64,000 nucleotides of DNA from Kocuria palustris (GTDB lineage Bacteria > Actinomycetota > Actinomycetes > Actinomycetales > Micrococcaceae), in NCBI RefSeq assembly GCF_016907795.1, contig NZ_JAFBCR010000001.1, positions 1,054,001-1,118,000 of the forward strand, written 5' to 3'. Numbering within the stretch: the stretch's first letter is position 1; every line of letters starts with the position of its first letter. The position numbers were made by a program, and so were the translations under genes. Of the stretch, positions 1-14,963 are shown one piece after another. The notes below the pieces were generated by a model. That model had not been told where the DNA came from. It worked only from the letters and a program-made list of their open reading frames with translations, and searched no databases.

Positions 1-2299
<2,299 letters not shown>

Positions 2300-2362
2300 G
2301 AGGATCCTTGATCCCTTTCTAAGCAGTCTTCAAAAAGAGTGGGCGGTCGACGTCGGAGGTGA

Positions 2363-5869
<3,507 letters not shown>

Positions 5870-6093
5870 AGTGAGATTCCTTCCACAGATCTGCAGGTGA
5901 ATCGCGCGGTTCCCGTCCGGAGGACTCGGAGACGGCCGGAACGCGGCGCTGCGGGCGAGGGGACTGCTCGCACGGGGCGCAGGGTGCCGTGCGAGGATCG
6001 ATCCGACGCGGGTCGCAGAGCCGGCGGCTCGGGTCCGAGGGGCGCCCACCGCTATATGAAGGCACGCAGAACTCAGGGACGACGCAAAGAAAC

Positions 6094-6123
6094 AGATTAC
6101 GTCAAGTCCAGAGCCGTTGTCTA
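6094..6123 (-). promoter_or_regulatory. candidate rpoBC promoter
   Basis: The 403-bp gap between rpoB and rplL holds no gene. On the minus strand, TAGACA (6118-6123), 18 bases, then TAATCT (6094-6099) is the best sigma-70-like pair. It would give a leader of more than 200 bases. A TTGACG at 6100-6105 has no good -10 at the right distance, and a TATA-like stretch near 6052 is a further alternative. Confidence 0.3.
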
Positions 6124-6186
6124 CCCCTTGTCGAACATCCATCGGCCTCGGTCGACGGCGGCGCAGCGGCGACCCGTGAGACGACG

Positions 6187-6220
6187 AGCGCCCCGCCCGG
6201 CCGGAGCCGTGCGGGGCGCT
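6187..6220 (-). terminator. hairpin terminator after rplL
   Basis: A 10-bp perfect inverted repeat (6187-6196 with 6211-6220) with a 14-base loop, about 50 bases after the rplL stop. There is no T-run, as is common in GC-rich actinobacteria. It would separate rplJL from rpoBC transcription, at least in part. Confidence 0.55.
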
Positions 6221-6272
6221 GATCCGACCGCGAGGCGGTCTGAAGCGAGGTGCGGGCTCAGGCCCGCACGGA

Positions 6273-6659
6273 TCACTTGAGGGTGACGGTGGCGCCGGCG
6301 CCCTCGAGCTGCTCCTTGGCCTTCTCGGCGTCCTCCTTGGAAGCGCCCTCGAGGACGGGCTTGGGAGCCCCGTCGACGAGGTCCTTGGCCTCCTTCAGGC
6401 CGAGGGAGGTCAGGGCGCGCACCTCCTTGATGACGCCGATCTTCTTGTCGCCGGCAGCCTCGAGGATGACGTCGAACTCGGTCTGCTCCTCCTCGGCGGC
6501 GGCGGCGTCGCCACCGGCAGCCGGGGCGGCGGCCACGGCGGCCGGGGCCGCAGCGGTGACGTCGAAGGTCTCCTCGAAAGCCTTGACGAACTCGGAGAGC
6601 TCGATGAGGGAGAGCTCCTTGAAGGCCTCGATCAGTTCATCGGTGGTCAGCTTGGCCAT
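6273..6659 (-). CDS. rplL: 50S ribosomal protein L7/L12
   Basis: Acidic stalk protein of the large subunit that recruits translation factors. ATG at 6659 is preceded by AAGGAG at about 10 bases, giving 128 residues. The N-terminal dimer domain begins [13 protein letters not shown]; an Ala/Gly hinge (about residues 35-55) leads to the globular C-terminal domain ([18 protein letters not shown]). It lies 87 bp after rplJ and belongs to the rplJL operon. Confidence 0.98.
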   Translation of the reverse strand: MAKLTTDELIEAFKELSLIELSEFVKAFEETFDVTAAAPAAVAAAPAAGGDAAAAEEEQTEFDVILEAAGDKKIGVIKEVRALTSLGLKEAKDLVDGAPKPVLEGASKEDAEKAKEQLEGAGATVTLK

Positions 6660-6746
6660 GATGTGGCTCCTTCTGGTGTCTGTTCCCGTCGGCCGCATGG
6701 GGCGCGGCGCGACGGAGGATGGTTCTGGTACGTGGTGAGTCGACGC

Positions 6747-7289
6747 TCAGGCGTCGGCAACGGTGTCCGAGCCGGTCTCCTCGACCTTGGCGCGCAGCGC
6801 CTCGGCCGTGCGGACCGTCTTGGACAGCGGCGCCTGGAACAGCGCTGCGGCCTGGGACAGCGAAGCCTGTGCGGCTCCGGCGACCTTGGCCAGCAGGACC
6901 TCGCGGGACTCGAGGTCCGCGAGCTTCTTGATGCCGGCCTCATCGAGGGCGGCACCGTCCATGTAGCCGCCCTTGACGACGAGCGCGGGGTTCTCCTTGG
7001 CGAAGTCGCGCAGGCCCTTTGCGACGGCGACCGCATCGCCGGAGACGAACGCAATCGCGGTGGGGCCCTGGAGCTGTCCCTCGAATGCGTCGATCCCGGC
7101 CTCGCGGGCGGCGATGCCGGCCAGCGTGTTCTTCACCACGGCGTACTCGGCGTTCTCGCCGAGCGAGCGGCGCAGCTGCGAGATCTGCGTCACCGAGAGC
7201 CCGCGGTATTCGGTCAGCACAGCTGCAGTGGACGACTCGAAGCGTCCCTTCAGCTCGGCCACCGCGGCGTACTTCTCAGAGTTCGCCAT
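6747..7289 (-). CDS. rplJ: 50S ribosomal protein L10
   Basis: Base of the ribosomal stalk; it binds 23S rRNA and anchors L7/L12 dimers. 180 residues starting at ATG 7289 with AGGAAGGAG just upstream. The sequence begins [17 protein letters not shown] and carries the conserved [10 protein letters not shown] and VVKNTLA segments. It is first in the rplJL operon and is preceded by a leader with a terminator-like hairpin and its own promoter, so L10-leader autoregulation is likely. Confidence 0.98.
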   Translation of the reverse strand: MANSEKYAAVAELKGRFESSTAAVLTEYRGLSVTQISQLRRSLGENAEYAVVKNTLAGIAAREAGIDAFEGQLQGPTAIAFVSGDAVAVAKGLRDFAKENPALVVKGGYMDGAALDEAGIKKLADLESREVLLAKVAGAAQASLSQAAALFQAPLSKTVRTAEALRAKVEETGSDTVADA

Positions 7290-7516
7290 GGCACTCCTTC
7301 CTGGTGTGCCGGGCGCCTGCCGTTCGTGCCCCAGACGAGAAAAGCGCCCCGGCAGGAGCCGAGGCGCATCAGGACGCTGACCGCCAGAGGCGGATCAGAG
7401 GTCTTGCACGTTCAGGACACCTGCGCTGGACGCCCCGAGGGGCTCTTACGGCGATCCGCTCCGTCCGCTTCGAGGTGAAGCAGGCACGACGGATCCGCGA
7501 CCGGCGGTCTTTGGAT
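7290..7516 (-). promoter_or_regulatory. rplJL leader (L10-leader-like)
   Basis: About 227 transcribed bases without a coding region between the predicted transcription start and rplJ. In many bacteria the L10(L12)4 complex binds such a leader to repress its own operon. The sequence shows a hairpin followed by TTTT (7340-7367) inside the leader. Binding-site details cannot be confirmed by eye. Confidence 0.5.
7340..7367 (-). terminator. attenuator-like hairpin in rplJL leader
   Basis: On the minus strand, a 10-bp stem (7358-7367 with 7344-7353, one mismatch) with loop TCCT is followed directly by TTTT. It lies 50 bases before the rplJ start codon. It has the form of a rho-independent terminator placed in an r-protein leader, which suggests premature termination control. 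It could alternatively end transcripts of the upstream acetyltransferase gene. Confidence 0.6.
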
Positions 7517-7522
7517 GCCACG

Positions 7523-7551
7523 AGAGTACCCGCTCGCGCAGCCAGCGGCAA
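7523..7551 (-). promoter_or_regulatory. rplJL promoter
   Basis: TTGCCG (7546-7551), 17 bases, TACTCT (7523-7528) on the minus strand, lying just after the acetyltransferase stop codon. The same -35 hexamer and spacing occur at the tRNA-Trp/secE promoter (11939-11967). Confidence 0.6.
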
Positions 7552-7572
7552 CTCCACCGCGGCAGCCTCGCC

Positions 7573-8844
7573 TCAGGCCTCCCCGATCGCCCGCTCCCAG
7601 ACCGCGGAGCGGCCCACCACGACGGAGCCCAGTCGGCGGTTCACCCAGTTCATGCGGGTGTTGCCGCTGTGCGTCCACACGTAGATCGACTCGACGCCCG
7701 GGGTCTCCCGCGCGATCTGACGGAGGTTCTCGAGCTTGAGCCGCAGTCCCAGCCGCCGACCGCGATGCTCCCGCAGCACGACGGTCTCGTCCTGCAGCCC
7801 GGCCCCGCGATGGGGACGGGGCACGACGACCTCGGTCATCCCCACGAGCTCGCCGGAGGGGATGTGCTCCATGACGGCCATCAGGGACCGATCGCCGCCG
7901 GAGCTGCGCAGCGCCTCGGTGCGCCGGACCCGCTCGGCGTCCCACGGCTCCGGGTCCCACACCTCCGGGGCGGCGAAGGCGTCCGACGGGATCCGCGAAT
8001 GCAGGCGGGCGAGCGACTCGAGCCACTGCTCCGGCGCCTCGTCCTTCCACACGTGGGTCCGGTAGTCCTCCGCGCCCTCGCTGGCCAGCACATCCTGGCC
8101 GAGCCTGCGCATCTCCTCCGGATCCAGGGGGACGGACAGCCGGCTCACGTCCGAGACGGTGCGCAGGGTGTACCCCGCGCGCTGGGCGAAGCGTGTCTGA
8201 CGATTGGACAGCGGCAGCCGCCCCGAGCCGTCCGAGGCGGTGATCCAGTCCTCGGGGCTGACCTGGGCCATGGTCCCGGTGGGGGATCCGATGCGGCCAT
8301 CGCCCTGCAGGTCCCCGGGCCCGGGGTGCTCCGACTGGAGCGTGACGCGGCGCCGAGCCTCCGCACCGGAGAGCTGCTCCGCGGCCGCCAGCAGCTCCAG
8401 GCCCACTCCCCTGTCCTCGCACTCCGGATCGACCGTCACGAGCACCACGGCGGAGCGGGTGTGCACGACGAGCGGCAGCCGGATCTCGGCGCGCCCCACG
8501 AGCCGGTCCTCCAGGAAGGCGCCCAGCAGGACCACGCGCTCCCACGGATCATGGAGGTCGTGGAAGATGTCCTCGGCCTCGTTCGACAGCTGCCCGGTGC
8601 CCCAGATCGCCTCTCGCGAGCGGCGCACCAGACCGGCCACCTCGCCCAGGGTGCGCTCGGCGGCCTCGTCGAAGACCTCCGGCGTGCGGATCTGGCGGAT
8701 CTGGACGGCTTCGCTCGGGAGCACATCGGGCCTTTCGACGGTGAACGCGCCCGGCTGCGCACGTGCGGCAGGGGCCGCACGGAGGGCTTCGCTCGTCAAC
8801 GGAAGAGGGGCCCAGTCGCTGTCGACTGGACCCCTCAGGATCAT
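7573..8844 (-). CDS. two-domain GNAT acetyltransferase in the r-protein cluster
   Basis: 423 residues; ATG at 8844 follows GGGAGGG. Two GNAT-fold halves can be seen. The second (about 230-420) has the acetyl-CoA loop RGRRLG and the motif NTRMNWVNRRLG typical of this superfamily; the first (about 60-210) is more diverged. The substrate is unknown; mycothiol synthase and protein N-acetyltransferases share this layout. It sits between rplA and rplJ, but hairpins on both sides and a separate rplJ promoter suggest it is transcribed on its own or by read-through. Confidence 0.8.
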   Translation of the reverse strand: MILRGPVDSDWAPLPLTSEALRAAPAARAQPGAFTVERPDVLPSEAVQIRQIRTPEVFDEAAERTLGEVAGLVRRSREAIWGTGQLSNEAEDIFHDLHDPWERVVLLGAFLEDRLVGRAEIRLPLVVHTRSAVVLVTVDPECEDRGVGLELLAAAEQLSGAEARRRVTLQSEHPGPGDLQGDGRIGSPTGTMAQVSPEDWITASDGSGRLPLSNRQTRFAQRAGYTLRTVSDVSRLSVPLDPEEMRRLGQDVLASEGAEDYRTHVWKDEAPEQWLESLARLHSRIPSDAFAAPEVWDPEPWDAERVRRTEALRSSGGDRSLMAVMEHIPSGELVGMTEVVVPRPHRGAGLQDETVVLREHRGRRLGLRLKLENLRQIARETPGVESIYVWTHSGNTRMNWVNRRLGSVVVGRSAVWERAIGEA

Positions 8845-8875
8845 GCATCCCTCCCGCGGCGGTCAATCACCGGGG

Positions 8876-8907
8876 AAAAGAGCGGTCATCTGCTCATCGG
8901 CAGATGA
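8876..8907 (-). terminator. intrinsic terminator after rplA
   Basis: An 8-bp stem (8900-8907 with 8886-8893) with a 6-base loop, followed on the minus strand within six bases by TTTT (8876-8879). It lies 11 bases after the rplA stop codon. It is one of the few terminators here with a real T-run. Confidence 0.7.
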
Positions 8908-8918
8908 TCGTGCGGGGC

Positions 8919-9626
8919 TCAGGCCTCGGACTCGACGGAGGTGGCGTTCGGATCCACCGGGATGCCGGGGCCCCAGGTGGAGGCGACGGTCATCTTGGAG
9001 ACGTAGCGGCCCTTGGACGAGGCCGGCTTGAGGCGCAGGACCTCCTCCAGAGCGGCGGCGAAGTTCTCCGCCAGCGCCTTCTGGTCGAACGAGGTCTTGC
9101 CCACGATGAAGTGCAGGTTCGAGTGCTTGTCGACGCGGAAGTCGATCTTGCCGCCCTTGATGTCGCCGACGGCCTTGGCGACATCCATGGTGACGGTGCC
9201 GGTCTTGGGGTTCGGCATCAGGTTGCGGGGGCCCAGGACCTTGCCCAGGCGGCCGACCTTGCCCATCATGTCCGGCGTGGCCACGGCGGCGTCGAAGTCG
9301 ACCCAGCCGCCCTGGACCTTGGCGATCAGGTCGTCGGCGCCCACGAAGTCGGCGCCTGCGGCCTCAGCGGCCGCGGCCTTGTCGCCCTGGGCGAAGACGA
9401 CCACGCGAGCGGTCTTGCCCGTGCCGTTCGGCAGGTTGACGGTGCCGCGCACCATCTGGTCGGCCTTGCGGGGATCCACGCCGAGCCGCATGGCGACCTC
9501 GACGGTCGAATCGGCCTTGGAGCCGTCGAGCTCCTTGACGAGTGCGATCGCCTCGGCCGGGGTGTAGAGACGGTCGCCGTCGATCTTCTCGGCGGCGGCC
9601 CGGTACGCCTTGCTGCGCTTTGCCAT
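8919..9626 (-). CDS. rplA: 50S ribosomal protein L1
   Basis: Forms the L1 stalk that helps release E-site tRNA. 235 residues, from [15 protein letters not shown] to an acidic C-terminus. The diagnostic segment [16 protein letters not shown] is intact. It lies 96 bp downstream of rplK in the usual rplKA pair. L1 commonly represses this operon by binding its mRNA; no clear L1-site mimic could be picked out by eye. Confidence 0.98.
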   Translation of the reverse strand: MAKRSKAYRAAAEKIDGDRLYTPAEAIALVKELDGSKADSTVEVAMRLGVDPRKADQMVRGTVNLPNGTGKTARVVVFAQGDKAAAAEAAGADFVGADDLIAKVQGGWVDFDAAVATPDMMGKVGRLGKVLGPRNLMPNPKTGTVTMDVAKAVGDIKGGKIDFRVDKHSNLHFIVGKTSFDQKALAENFAAALEEVLRLKPASSKGRYVSKMTVASTWGPGIPVDPNATSVESEA

Positions 9627-9722
9627 CTGCTTGTTCTCCTTGTGCAGTCGTGGTCATGCGGACCGCGCTCGGCCCTGCCACGGGATTACGTGTGCTGTGT
9701 CGTGCTGCGGCTGGAAGCCGGA

Positions 9723-10154
9723 TCAGACGACGTCGATGCCCATCGAGCGTGCGGTGCCCGCGATCGCCTTTGCGCCGGCCTCGACGTCGTTGGCGTTCAT
9801 GTCCGCGGCCTTGGTCTGGGCGATCTCGCGCGCCTGGTCCCAGGTGATCGAGCCGACCTTGTCCGTGTGCGGGACGCCGGAGCCCTTCTGGATGCCGGCT
9901 GCCTTCTTGATCAGCTGCGCGGCAGGCGGGGTCTTGGTGACGAAGGTGAACGAGCGATCCTCGTAGACCGTGATCTCGACCGGGATGATGTTGCCGCGCT
10001 GGGATTCCGTGGCCGCGTTGTAGGCCTTGCAGAACTCCATGATGTTGACGCCCTGCGCACCGAGCGCGGGGCCGACGGGCGGTGCCGGGTTGGCGGCGCC
10101 GGCCTGGATCTGCAGCTTGATCAGACCCGAGACCTTCTTCTTCTTGGGAGCCAT
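9723..10154 (-). CDS. rplK: 50S ribosomal protein L11
   Basis: Part of the GTPase-associated centre with 23S rRNA; needed for RelA-type stringent signalling and the thiostrepton site. An in-frame extension upstream to 10310 is possible, but [19 protein letters not shown] with AGGAGGAC ahead of ATG 10154 is the standard start, giving 143 residues. The [14 protein letters not shown] motif is intact. A 253-bp gap separates it from nusG. That gap holds GC-rich inverted repeats, including a 5-bp stem closed by GAAA at 10244-10257, but no gene. Confidence 0.98.
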   Translation of the reverse strand: MAPKKKKVSGLIKLQIQAGAANPAPPVGPALGAQGVNIMEFCKAYNAATESQRGNIIPVEITVYEDRSFTFVTKTPPAAQLIKKAAGIQKGSGVPHTDKVGSITWDQAREIAQTKAADMNANDVEAGAKAIAGTARSMGIDVV

Positions 10155-10407
10155 GGTGTGGTCCTCCTGACGTGATGTACCGCCGCACAGGAGCGTACGA
10201 CGGCGGTGTGGCCGCCGTGGCGCGGCGGCCGGACGGCGCCCGCCGCGCGAAAGCGCGTCCCGCGGCGGTGCCGAAGCATGTGGGGCAGGCCCTGGGCCTG
10301 CAGTCGGCATCCGAGTCGGGCCCCCGGAGGAGCAGCCGGCGTCAGGACGACGATCGACCAGTCTGCCAGATCCGCGCGCGAGCGGGCCCCGGCGGACCGG
10401 TCGGGGA

Positions 10408-11259
10408 TCAGATCTTGGAGACCTGGTCGAACGAGATGGTGACCGGCGTCTCGCGCTCGAAGATCGACACGAGGACGACCAGCTGCTGGGACTCCACCTT
10501 GATCTCGGAGATGGTCGCCGGGAGGGTCGCGAACGCGCCCTCCTTGACGATCACGGACTCGCCGACCTCGAAGTCGACGGTCACGGCCGGAGCCGAGGCG
10601 GCCGCACCGGCGGAGCCGCCCGAGGACGGGGCCTGGCCCTCTGCCGCGGCGGGGGCCTCGAACACCGGGTTGAGCATGTCGACGACCTCGTCGATGCGCA
10701 GCGGGTTGGGGTTGTAGGCGTCCTGCCCGACGAACCCGGTCACACCCGGGGTGTGGCGCACGGCGCCCCAGGAGGCGTCGGTGAGGTTCATGCGCACCAG
10801 GACGTAGCCGGGGATCCGGACGCGGCGCACGGTCTTGCGCTGCGCGTTCTTGATCTCCACGACTTCCTCCATGGGGACCTCGATCTGGAAGATGTCCTCC
10901 TCCATGTTCAAGGACTGGATGCGGGTCTCCAGGTTGGTCTTCACGCGGTTCTCGTAGCCGGCGTAGGTGTGGATGACGAACCAGTCGCCCTCCTGCCGAC
11001 GCAGCTTGGCCGCGAACTCCTTGCGGGGATCCTCGGCGGGCGCCTCCTCCACGGGGGCCTGGGCGGGCTCCTCCGACTCGGCGCCCTCGGCGATCGCCAG
11101 GTCGGCGTCCTGCACGGACTCCTGCTCGACGGGGGCCTCGACGGCCTCTGCCGAGACGCTCGCCGGCGCAGCCGTCTCAGCCTGCTCGGCGGCGTCCTGC
11201 GCGGGAGTCGTGTCCTCCGGCGCCAGGTCGACGTCGTTCTCAGCTTCGTGCTGGGTCAC
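10408..11259 (-). CDS. nusG: transcription antitermination/pausing factor NusG
   Basis: Binds RNA polymerase and links it to the ribosome or Rho. 283 residues, well over the 180 of E. coli. An acidic, Ala/Glu/Pro-rich N-terminal extension of about 85 residues comes first. Then comes the NGN domain ([15 protein letters not shown] ... IPGYVLVRM), an inserted Ala/Gly/Ser linker (about 205-230), and the C-terminal KOW domain ([19 protein letters not shown]). The extension is common in actinobacteria; the linker is longer than I would expect. It lies 101 bp downstream of secE. Confidence 0.97.
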   Translation of the reverse strand: MTQHEAENDVDLAPEDTTPAQDAAEQAETAAPASVSAEAVEAPVEQESVQDADLAIAEGAESEEPAQAPVEEAPAEDPRKEFAAKLRRQEGDWFVIHTYAGYENRVKTNLETRIQSLNMEEDIFQIEVPMEEVVEIKNAQRKTVRRVRIPGYVLVRMNLTDASWGAVRHTPGVTGFVGQDAYNPNPLRIDEVVDMLNPVFEAPAAAEGQAPSSGGSAGAAASAPAVTVDFEVGESVIVKEGAFATLPATISEIKVESQQLVVLVSIFERETPVTISFDQVSKI

Positions 11260-11360
11260 TGGGAGTCCCTGCTTTCCTCTGCTCTGGGGTGGCCGCGAGG
11301 CCGTGCTCGCGAAGCGGTCGTGCTCTGCGCCGGTGTCTGCTCCCGGCGGGCGTGCGTCGT

Positions 11361-11624
11361 TCAGGAGGCGATCGCGCCGTCGCCGAAGACCAGCATGGCC
11401 AGCTGGCCGAAGCCGAAGTCCAGCAGCGAGATCAGGCCCATCATGAAGGCCACGAAGACGAGGACGACGAGCGTGTACTGCACGAGCTCGCGACGCGTGG
11501 GGGTGTGGACCTTGCGCAGCTCGGCGATGACCTGGCGCAGGAACAGGAGGAGTCCGCCGAACATCCCGTTCGACTTCTGCTCCGGCTCACCGCCCGGCTG
11601 ATCAGCGGCTGTGCTCTGCGACAT
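11361..11624 (-). CDS. secE: preprotein translocase subunit SecE
   Basis: Essential small subunit of the SecYEG channel. 87 residues, with a polar N-terminus, the conserved amphipathic segment [16 protein letters not shown], and one transmembrane helix (about 50-72). This is the single-helix form usual outside the enterics. It lies between tRNA-Trp and nusG on the same strand. Confidence 0.97.
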   Translation of the reverse strand: MSQSTAADQPGGEPEQKSNGMFGGLLLFLRQVIAELRKVHTPTRRELVQYTLVVLVFVAFMMGLISLLDFGFGQLAMLVFGDGAIAS

Positions 11625-11751
11625 CGGTTCTCCTCAAGAGGGCCTCGCGCTTGGTCCGCACCATCGGGTGATGGTCTGCGCTGTTCGCATCCGCCCTCCC
11701 GCGAGCGCTCGGCGACGCCATGCTGCTCACGGGAGGAGGACGCGGGCTGCG

Positions 11752-11824
11752 CAGGGCAGACAGGACTCGAACCTGCAACCTGCGGTTTTGGAGACCGCTG
11801 CGCTACCAATTGCGCCACTGCCCT
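11752..11824 (-). tRNA. tRNA-Trp (CCA)
   Basis: A 73-base cloverleaf. Acceptor AGGGCAG pairs with CTGCCCT, discriminator G; anticodon loop CTCCAAA gives CCA; T-arm GCAGG-TTCGAGT-CCTGT. The 3' CCA is not encoded. It lies 127 bp before secE, a linkage found widely in bacteria, and is probably processed from the secE-nusG transcript. Confidence 0.97.
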
Positions 11825-11938
11825 TCAGGCCTGCGGGGCGGATGCCCCGCACGCCGGTCCTCGAGCCTACCACTGCCGCGGTGCGCCCCGTGCGGGGCGC
11901 CCGTGCGAGCGGCGGGCTCGGTTGGACACCAGCGGGCC

Positions 11939-11967
11939 ATTTTAGTCCAGACAATGCCGCTCGGCAA
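11939..11967 (-). promoter_or_regulatory. promoter of tRNA-Trp-secE-nusG
   Basis: TTGCCG (11962-11967), 17 bases, TAAAAT (11939-11944) on the minus strand, in one of the few AT-containing spots of the 278-bp gap between tRNA-Trp and the divergent aminotransferase gene. The predicted start is about 108 bases before the tRNA. Confidence 0.65.
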
Positions 11968-12102
11968 GGCCCGACGGCGCCTCATCGCCCGGGGATCGCC
12001 CCCGGTGCAGAGGCAGCGCCCCAGTAGCATGGGAGGGTGCCGCGGCCGCGACGAGCGGCGGACGGCGCTCCCAGGCTCACCCAGATGGAGGAACCGCAGG
12101 TC

Positions 12103-13305
12103 ATGTCCGAACGCATCTCCCGCCGCATCGCGGCGATCGCCCCGTCGGCCACACTGGCAGTCGACGCCCAGGCCAAGGCCCTCAAGGCCGAGGGGCATCC
12201 GATCATCGGCTTCGGCGCCGGCGAGCCCGACTTCCCGACCCCCGCGCACATCGTCGAGGCCGCTGCCGAGGCCCTGCAGGACCCGTCGAACTTCCGCTAC
12301 TCCCCCGGCCCCGGCCTGCCCGATCTGCGCCGCGCGATCGCGGACACGACCGCCGAGCGCAGCGGCTGGCAGGTGGACCCCTCGCAGGTCGTGGTGACCA
12401 ACGGCGGCAAGCAGGCCGTCTACGAGGCCTTCGCCGCGGTGCTGGACGAGGGCGACGAGGTCCTGCTGCCCGCCCCGTACTGGACCACGTACCCGGAGGC
12501 CATCCGCCTGGCCGGCGGCGTGCCCGTCGAGGTCTTCGCCGGTGCCGAGCACGGCTACAAGGTGACCCCCGAGATGCTCGAGGAGAAGCTCACCGATCGC
12601 ACCAAGGCGATCCTGCACTGCTCGCCGTCGAACCCGACCGGCGCGGTGTTCTCCCCGGAGGAGACCAGGGCGCTGGGCGCCTGGGCCGCCGAGAAGGGGA
12701 TCTTCGTGATCGCCGATGAGATCTACCAGCAGCTCACCTACGACGGCACCCCGTTCACCTCGATCGCCGGGGCCTGCCCGGAGCTCGGCGAGAACGTCAT
12801 CGTGCTCAACGGCGTGGCCAAGACCTACGCCATGACCGGCTGGCGCGTGGGCTGGCTGATCGGCCCCGCGGACGTCGTGAAGGCCGTGAGCACGCTGCAG
12901 TCGCACCTGACCTCGAACGTCAACAACATCGCCCAGCGCGCGGCGGTCGCCGCGCTGACCGGGCCGCAGGACGATGTCACCGCCATGGGCGAGGCATTCG
13001 ACCGCCGTCGGCGGCTGGCCGTGGAGATGCTCTCGGCGATCGACGGCGTCACCGTCCCCGAGCCCCAGGGCGCGTTCTACGTCTATCCGGACGTCAGCGC
13101 GCTGCTGGGCCGCGACTTCGACGGCAGCACCCCGCAGACCTCGGCCGAGCTGGCCGGGCTGATCCTCGAGAAGGCGCAGGTGGCGGTCGTTCCGGGCGAG
13201 GCCTTCGGCCCGTCGGGCTACTTCCGGCTCTCCTACGCCCTGGGCGACGACGACCTGCGCGAGGGCCTGACCCGGCTGCAGGACTTCCTGGGCGGTGCCC
13301 GATGA
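12103..13305 (+). CDS. aspC: aspartate aminotransferase (class I, PLP-dependent)
   Basis: Interconverts aspartate/2-oxoglutarate and oxaloacetate/glutamate. 400 residues from ATG 12103, which has GGAGGA about 10 bases upstream; in-frame ATGs further upstream lack one. Class I-gamma features: [13 protein letters not shown], the substrate-binding [26 protein letters not shown], the PLP lysine in [15 protein letters not shown], and the C-terminal FRLSYA arginine. An aminotransferase next to secE-nusG is a synteny shared with Streptomyces. Related enzymes also accept aromatic acids or prephenate, so the exact substrate is inferred. Confidence 0.88.
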   Translation: MSERISRRIAAIAPSATLAVDAQAKALKAEGHPIIGFGAGEPDFPTPAHIVEAAAEALQDPSNFRYSPGPGLPDLRRAIADTTAERSGWQVDPSQVVVTNGGKQAVYEAFAAVLDEGDEVLLPAPYWTTYPEAIRLAGGVPVEVFAGAEHGYKVTPEMLEEKLTDRTKAILHCSPSNPTGAVFSPEETRALGAWAAEKGIFVIADEIYQQLTYDGTPFTSIAGACPELGENVIVLNGVAKTYAMTGWRVGWLIGPADVVKAVSTLQSHLTSNVNNIAQRAAVAALTGPQDDVTAMGEAFDRRRRLAVEMLSAIDGVTVPEPQGAFYVYPDVSALLGRDFDGSTPQTSAELAGLILEKAQVAVVPGEAFGPSGYFRLSYALGDDDLREGLTRLQDFLGGAR

Positions 13306-13685
13306 GCGCGCAGGTCGCGTCCGAGCCCACCGGTGCCCAGCGCGCCGGTGAGGCCGCAGCGCGGGCCGTCGGGGTCTTCGAGCAGATCCCGACCGCGGCC
13401 TGGACCACGGTCGGGCTGATCGGCGGCTACGGGATCGCCCGGGCGACCGGGGTGCGCTGGCTCGGCGGGGCGGCGCTGCTCGGCGCAGGGGCGGCTGCGG
13501 CCCACACCTGGTGGCACCGCGGCGGGCCCGCTCAGACCAGTGCGCTCAGCGCGGTCTACCTCCTGGGCTTCGGGCTCTCCCATCCGCTGGCCAGGAAGCT
13601 GGGCGCCTGGCCCTCCGTGCTCACGGTCACCGCGGTCTCGGCCGCTGCCAGCTGGGCGGTCGTTGACCGAGGTCTCGAGGACTGA
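13302..13685 (+). CDS. small membrane protein, unknown function
   Basis: 127 residues; its ATG overlaps the aminotransferase stop (ATGA), so the two are translationally coupled. It is Ala/Gly/Leu-rich with three to four hydrophobic stretches (about 36-50, 54-67, 80-94, 104-120) and no recognisable motif. No family was recognised. The coupling suggests it is a real gene; its link to amino-acid metabolism is only by position. Confidence 0.7.
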   Translation: MSAQVASEPTGAQRAGEAAARAVGVFEQIPTAAWTTVGLIGGYGIARATGVRWLGGAALLGAGAAAAHTWWHRGGPAQTSALSAVYLLGFGLSHPLARKLGAWPSVLTVTAVSAAASWAVVDRGLED

Positions 13686-13703
13686 GCCGCAGGCACGCAC
13701 GAC

Positions 13704-13750
13704 AGGGCCCGCAGACCAGGCACCTTCCGGGTGCTCGGTCTGCGGGCCCT
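13704..13750. terminator. bidirectional hairpin terminator
   Basis: A 14-bp perfect inverted repeat (13704-13717 with 13737-13750) enclosing a second small stem (GCACC/GGTGC). It lies between the stop codons of two convergent genes and can act on both strands. No T-run. Confidence 0.75.
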
Positions 13751-13779
13751 GATCCTCGTCCGGAGCCGTGCCGGGCGGA

Positions 13780-14685
13780 TCAGTCGTCGACGGCGTCGCG
13801 GCCGCGGCGCACGATCTGCGGATCAGGCGGGTAGACGACCGACTCGTCCTTGTCCTCGTAGTCGAACTGGTTCAGGAAGTAGCGCATGGCGTTGAGGCGC
13901 GCTCGCTTCTTGTCATTCGACTTGATCGTGATCCAGGGAGCGTGATCCGTGTCCGTGCGGCGGAACGTCTCCTCCTTGGCCAGCGTGTAGTCGTCCCAGC
14001 GATCGAGCGAGGCGAGATCGTTCGGCGAGAGCTTCCAGCGCCGGACGGGATCGATCTGGCGGATCGCGAACCGGGTGCGCTGCTCGTGCTGGGTGACCGA
14101 GAACCAGAACTTGGTCAGGTGGATCCCGGCGTCCACGAGCATCTTCTCGAAGACCGGGGCCTGCTTCATGAAGACCTCGTACTCCTCATCGGTGCAGTAG
14201 CCCATGACCCGCTCGACATTGCCCCGGTTGTACCAGGATCTGTCGAACATCACGATCTCGCCGTTCGTGGGGAAGTGCTCGATGTAGCGCTGGAAGTACC
14301 ACTGCCCCTTCTCCCGCTCGGTGGGGGTGCTCAGAGCGACGGTGCGCGCGGCACGGGGGTTCAGGTGCTCGGTGAAGCGCTTGATCGTGCCGCCCTTGCC
14401 GGCGGCGTCGCGGCCCTCGAACAGGATGATGTGCTTGAGGTCGTTGTCCTGGCCCCAGTACTGGAACTTCAGCAGCTCGATCTGCAGGCGGTACTTCTCG
14501 AGCTCGTAGTCCTCGCGCGACATCCGCTCGTCGTACGGGTACCCGCCTTCGCGCCAGGTCTCCACGGCGGATCCGCCCGGATCGATCAGATCGGGGTCGG
14601 CGGTATGGCCGTCGGTGACGGTGTAGCCCTGCTCGACGAGCTTGTCGATGAACTCGCGGAGGTTCTCCTGCGGCGCTTCTGCCAT
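13780..14685 (-). CDS. ppk2: polyphosphate kinase 2
   Basis: Transfers phosphate between polyphosphate and nucleoside diphosphates or monophosphates. 301 residues from ATG 14685 (GGGAG five bases upstream); a TTG four codons earlier is possible. Walker A GRDAAGKGG at 91-99, and the Walker B/lid pair VMFDRSWYNR near 145-154, are intact. Single-domain PPK2 of the class I length, for which GTP/ATP formation from polyphosphate is the usual activity. It stands alone between terminators. A TAGAAT (-10 like) lies on the minus strand at 14788-14793. Confidence 0.95.
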   Translation of the reverse strand: MAEAPQENLREFIDKLVEQGYTVTDGHTADPDLIDPGGSAVETWREGGYPYDERMSREDYELEKYRLQIELLKFQYWGQDNDLKHIILFEGRDAAGKGGTIKRFTEHLNPRAARTVALSTPTEREKGQWYFQRYIEHFPTNGEIVMFDRSWYNRGNVERVMGYCTDEEYEVFMKQAPVFEKMLVDAGIHLTKFWFSVTQHEQRTRFAIRQIDPVRRWKLSPNDLASLDRWDDYTLAKEETFRRTDTDHAPWITIKSNDKKRARLNAMRYFLNQFDYEDKDESVVYPPDPQIVRRGRDAVDD

Positions 14686-14963
14686 TGCGGCTCCCAAGGG
14701 CTGGGACCGCGGCCCCGAAGGGCTGCGATCGGTGCGGCGGCCCCGAGGCGCTGCCAGCCGCCGGGGCCTGTGGCTGACTGACCGTCCATTCTAGTCGGGT
14801 GCAGGTGAACGGCTCCTGAACTGCCGCGAATTGCCGCGGGCCGACACCCACGCCCAGCCCCGCACCTAGACTGGGAGCAGAATCCATCGGCTGCAGGCGG
14901 ATCCGCTTCCGCGACCCCTCGCCTGCGGGCGTGGCCAGTCCCCGAGCAGGAGGAGCGACACCC

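Noticed and set aside
5870-6142. A 91-residue N-terminal extension of RpoB from an ATG at 6142
   Set aside because: The extension has no similarity to RpoB, crosses the likely promoter, and a TTG with a good ribosome-binding site gives the normal length.
7369-7557. A small minus-strand frame of 62 codons in the rplJ leader
   Set aside because: It overlaps the predicted promoter and attenuator, has no ribosome-binding site, and its product is Arg-rich shadow sequence.
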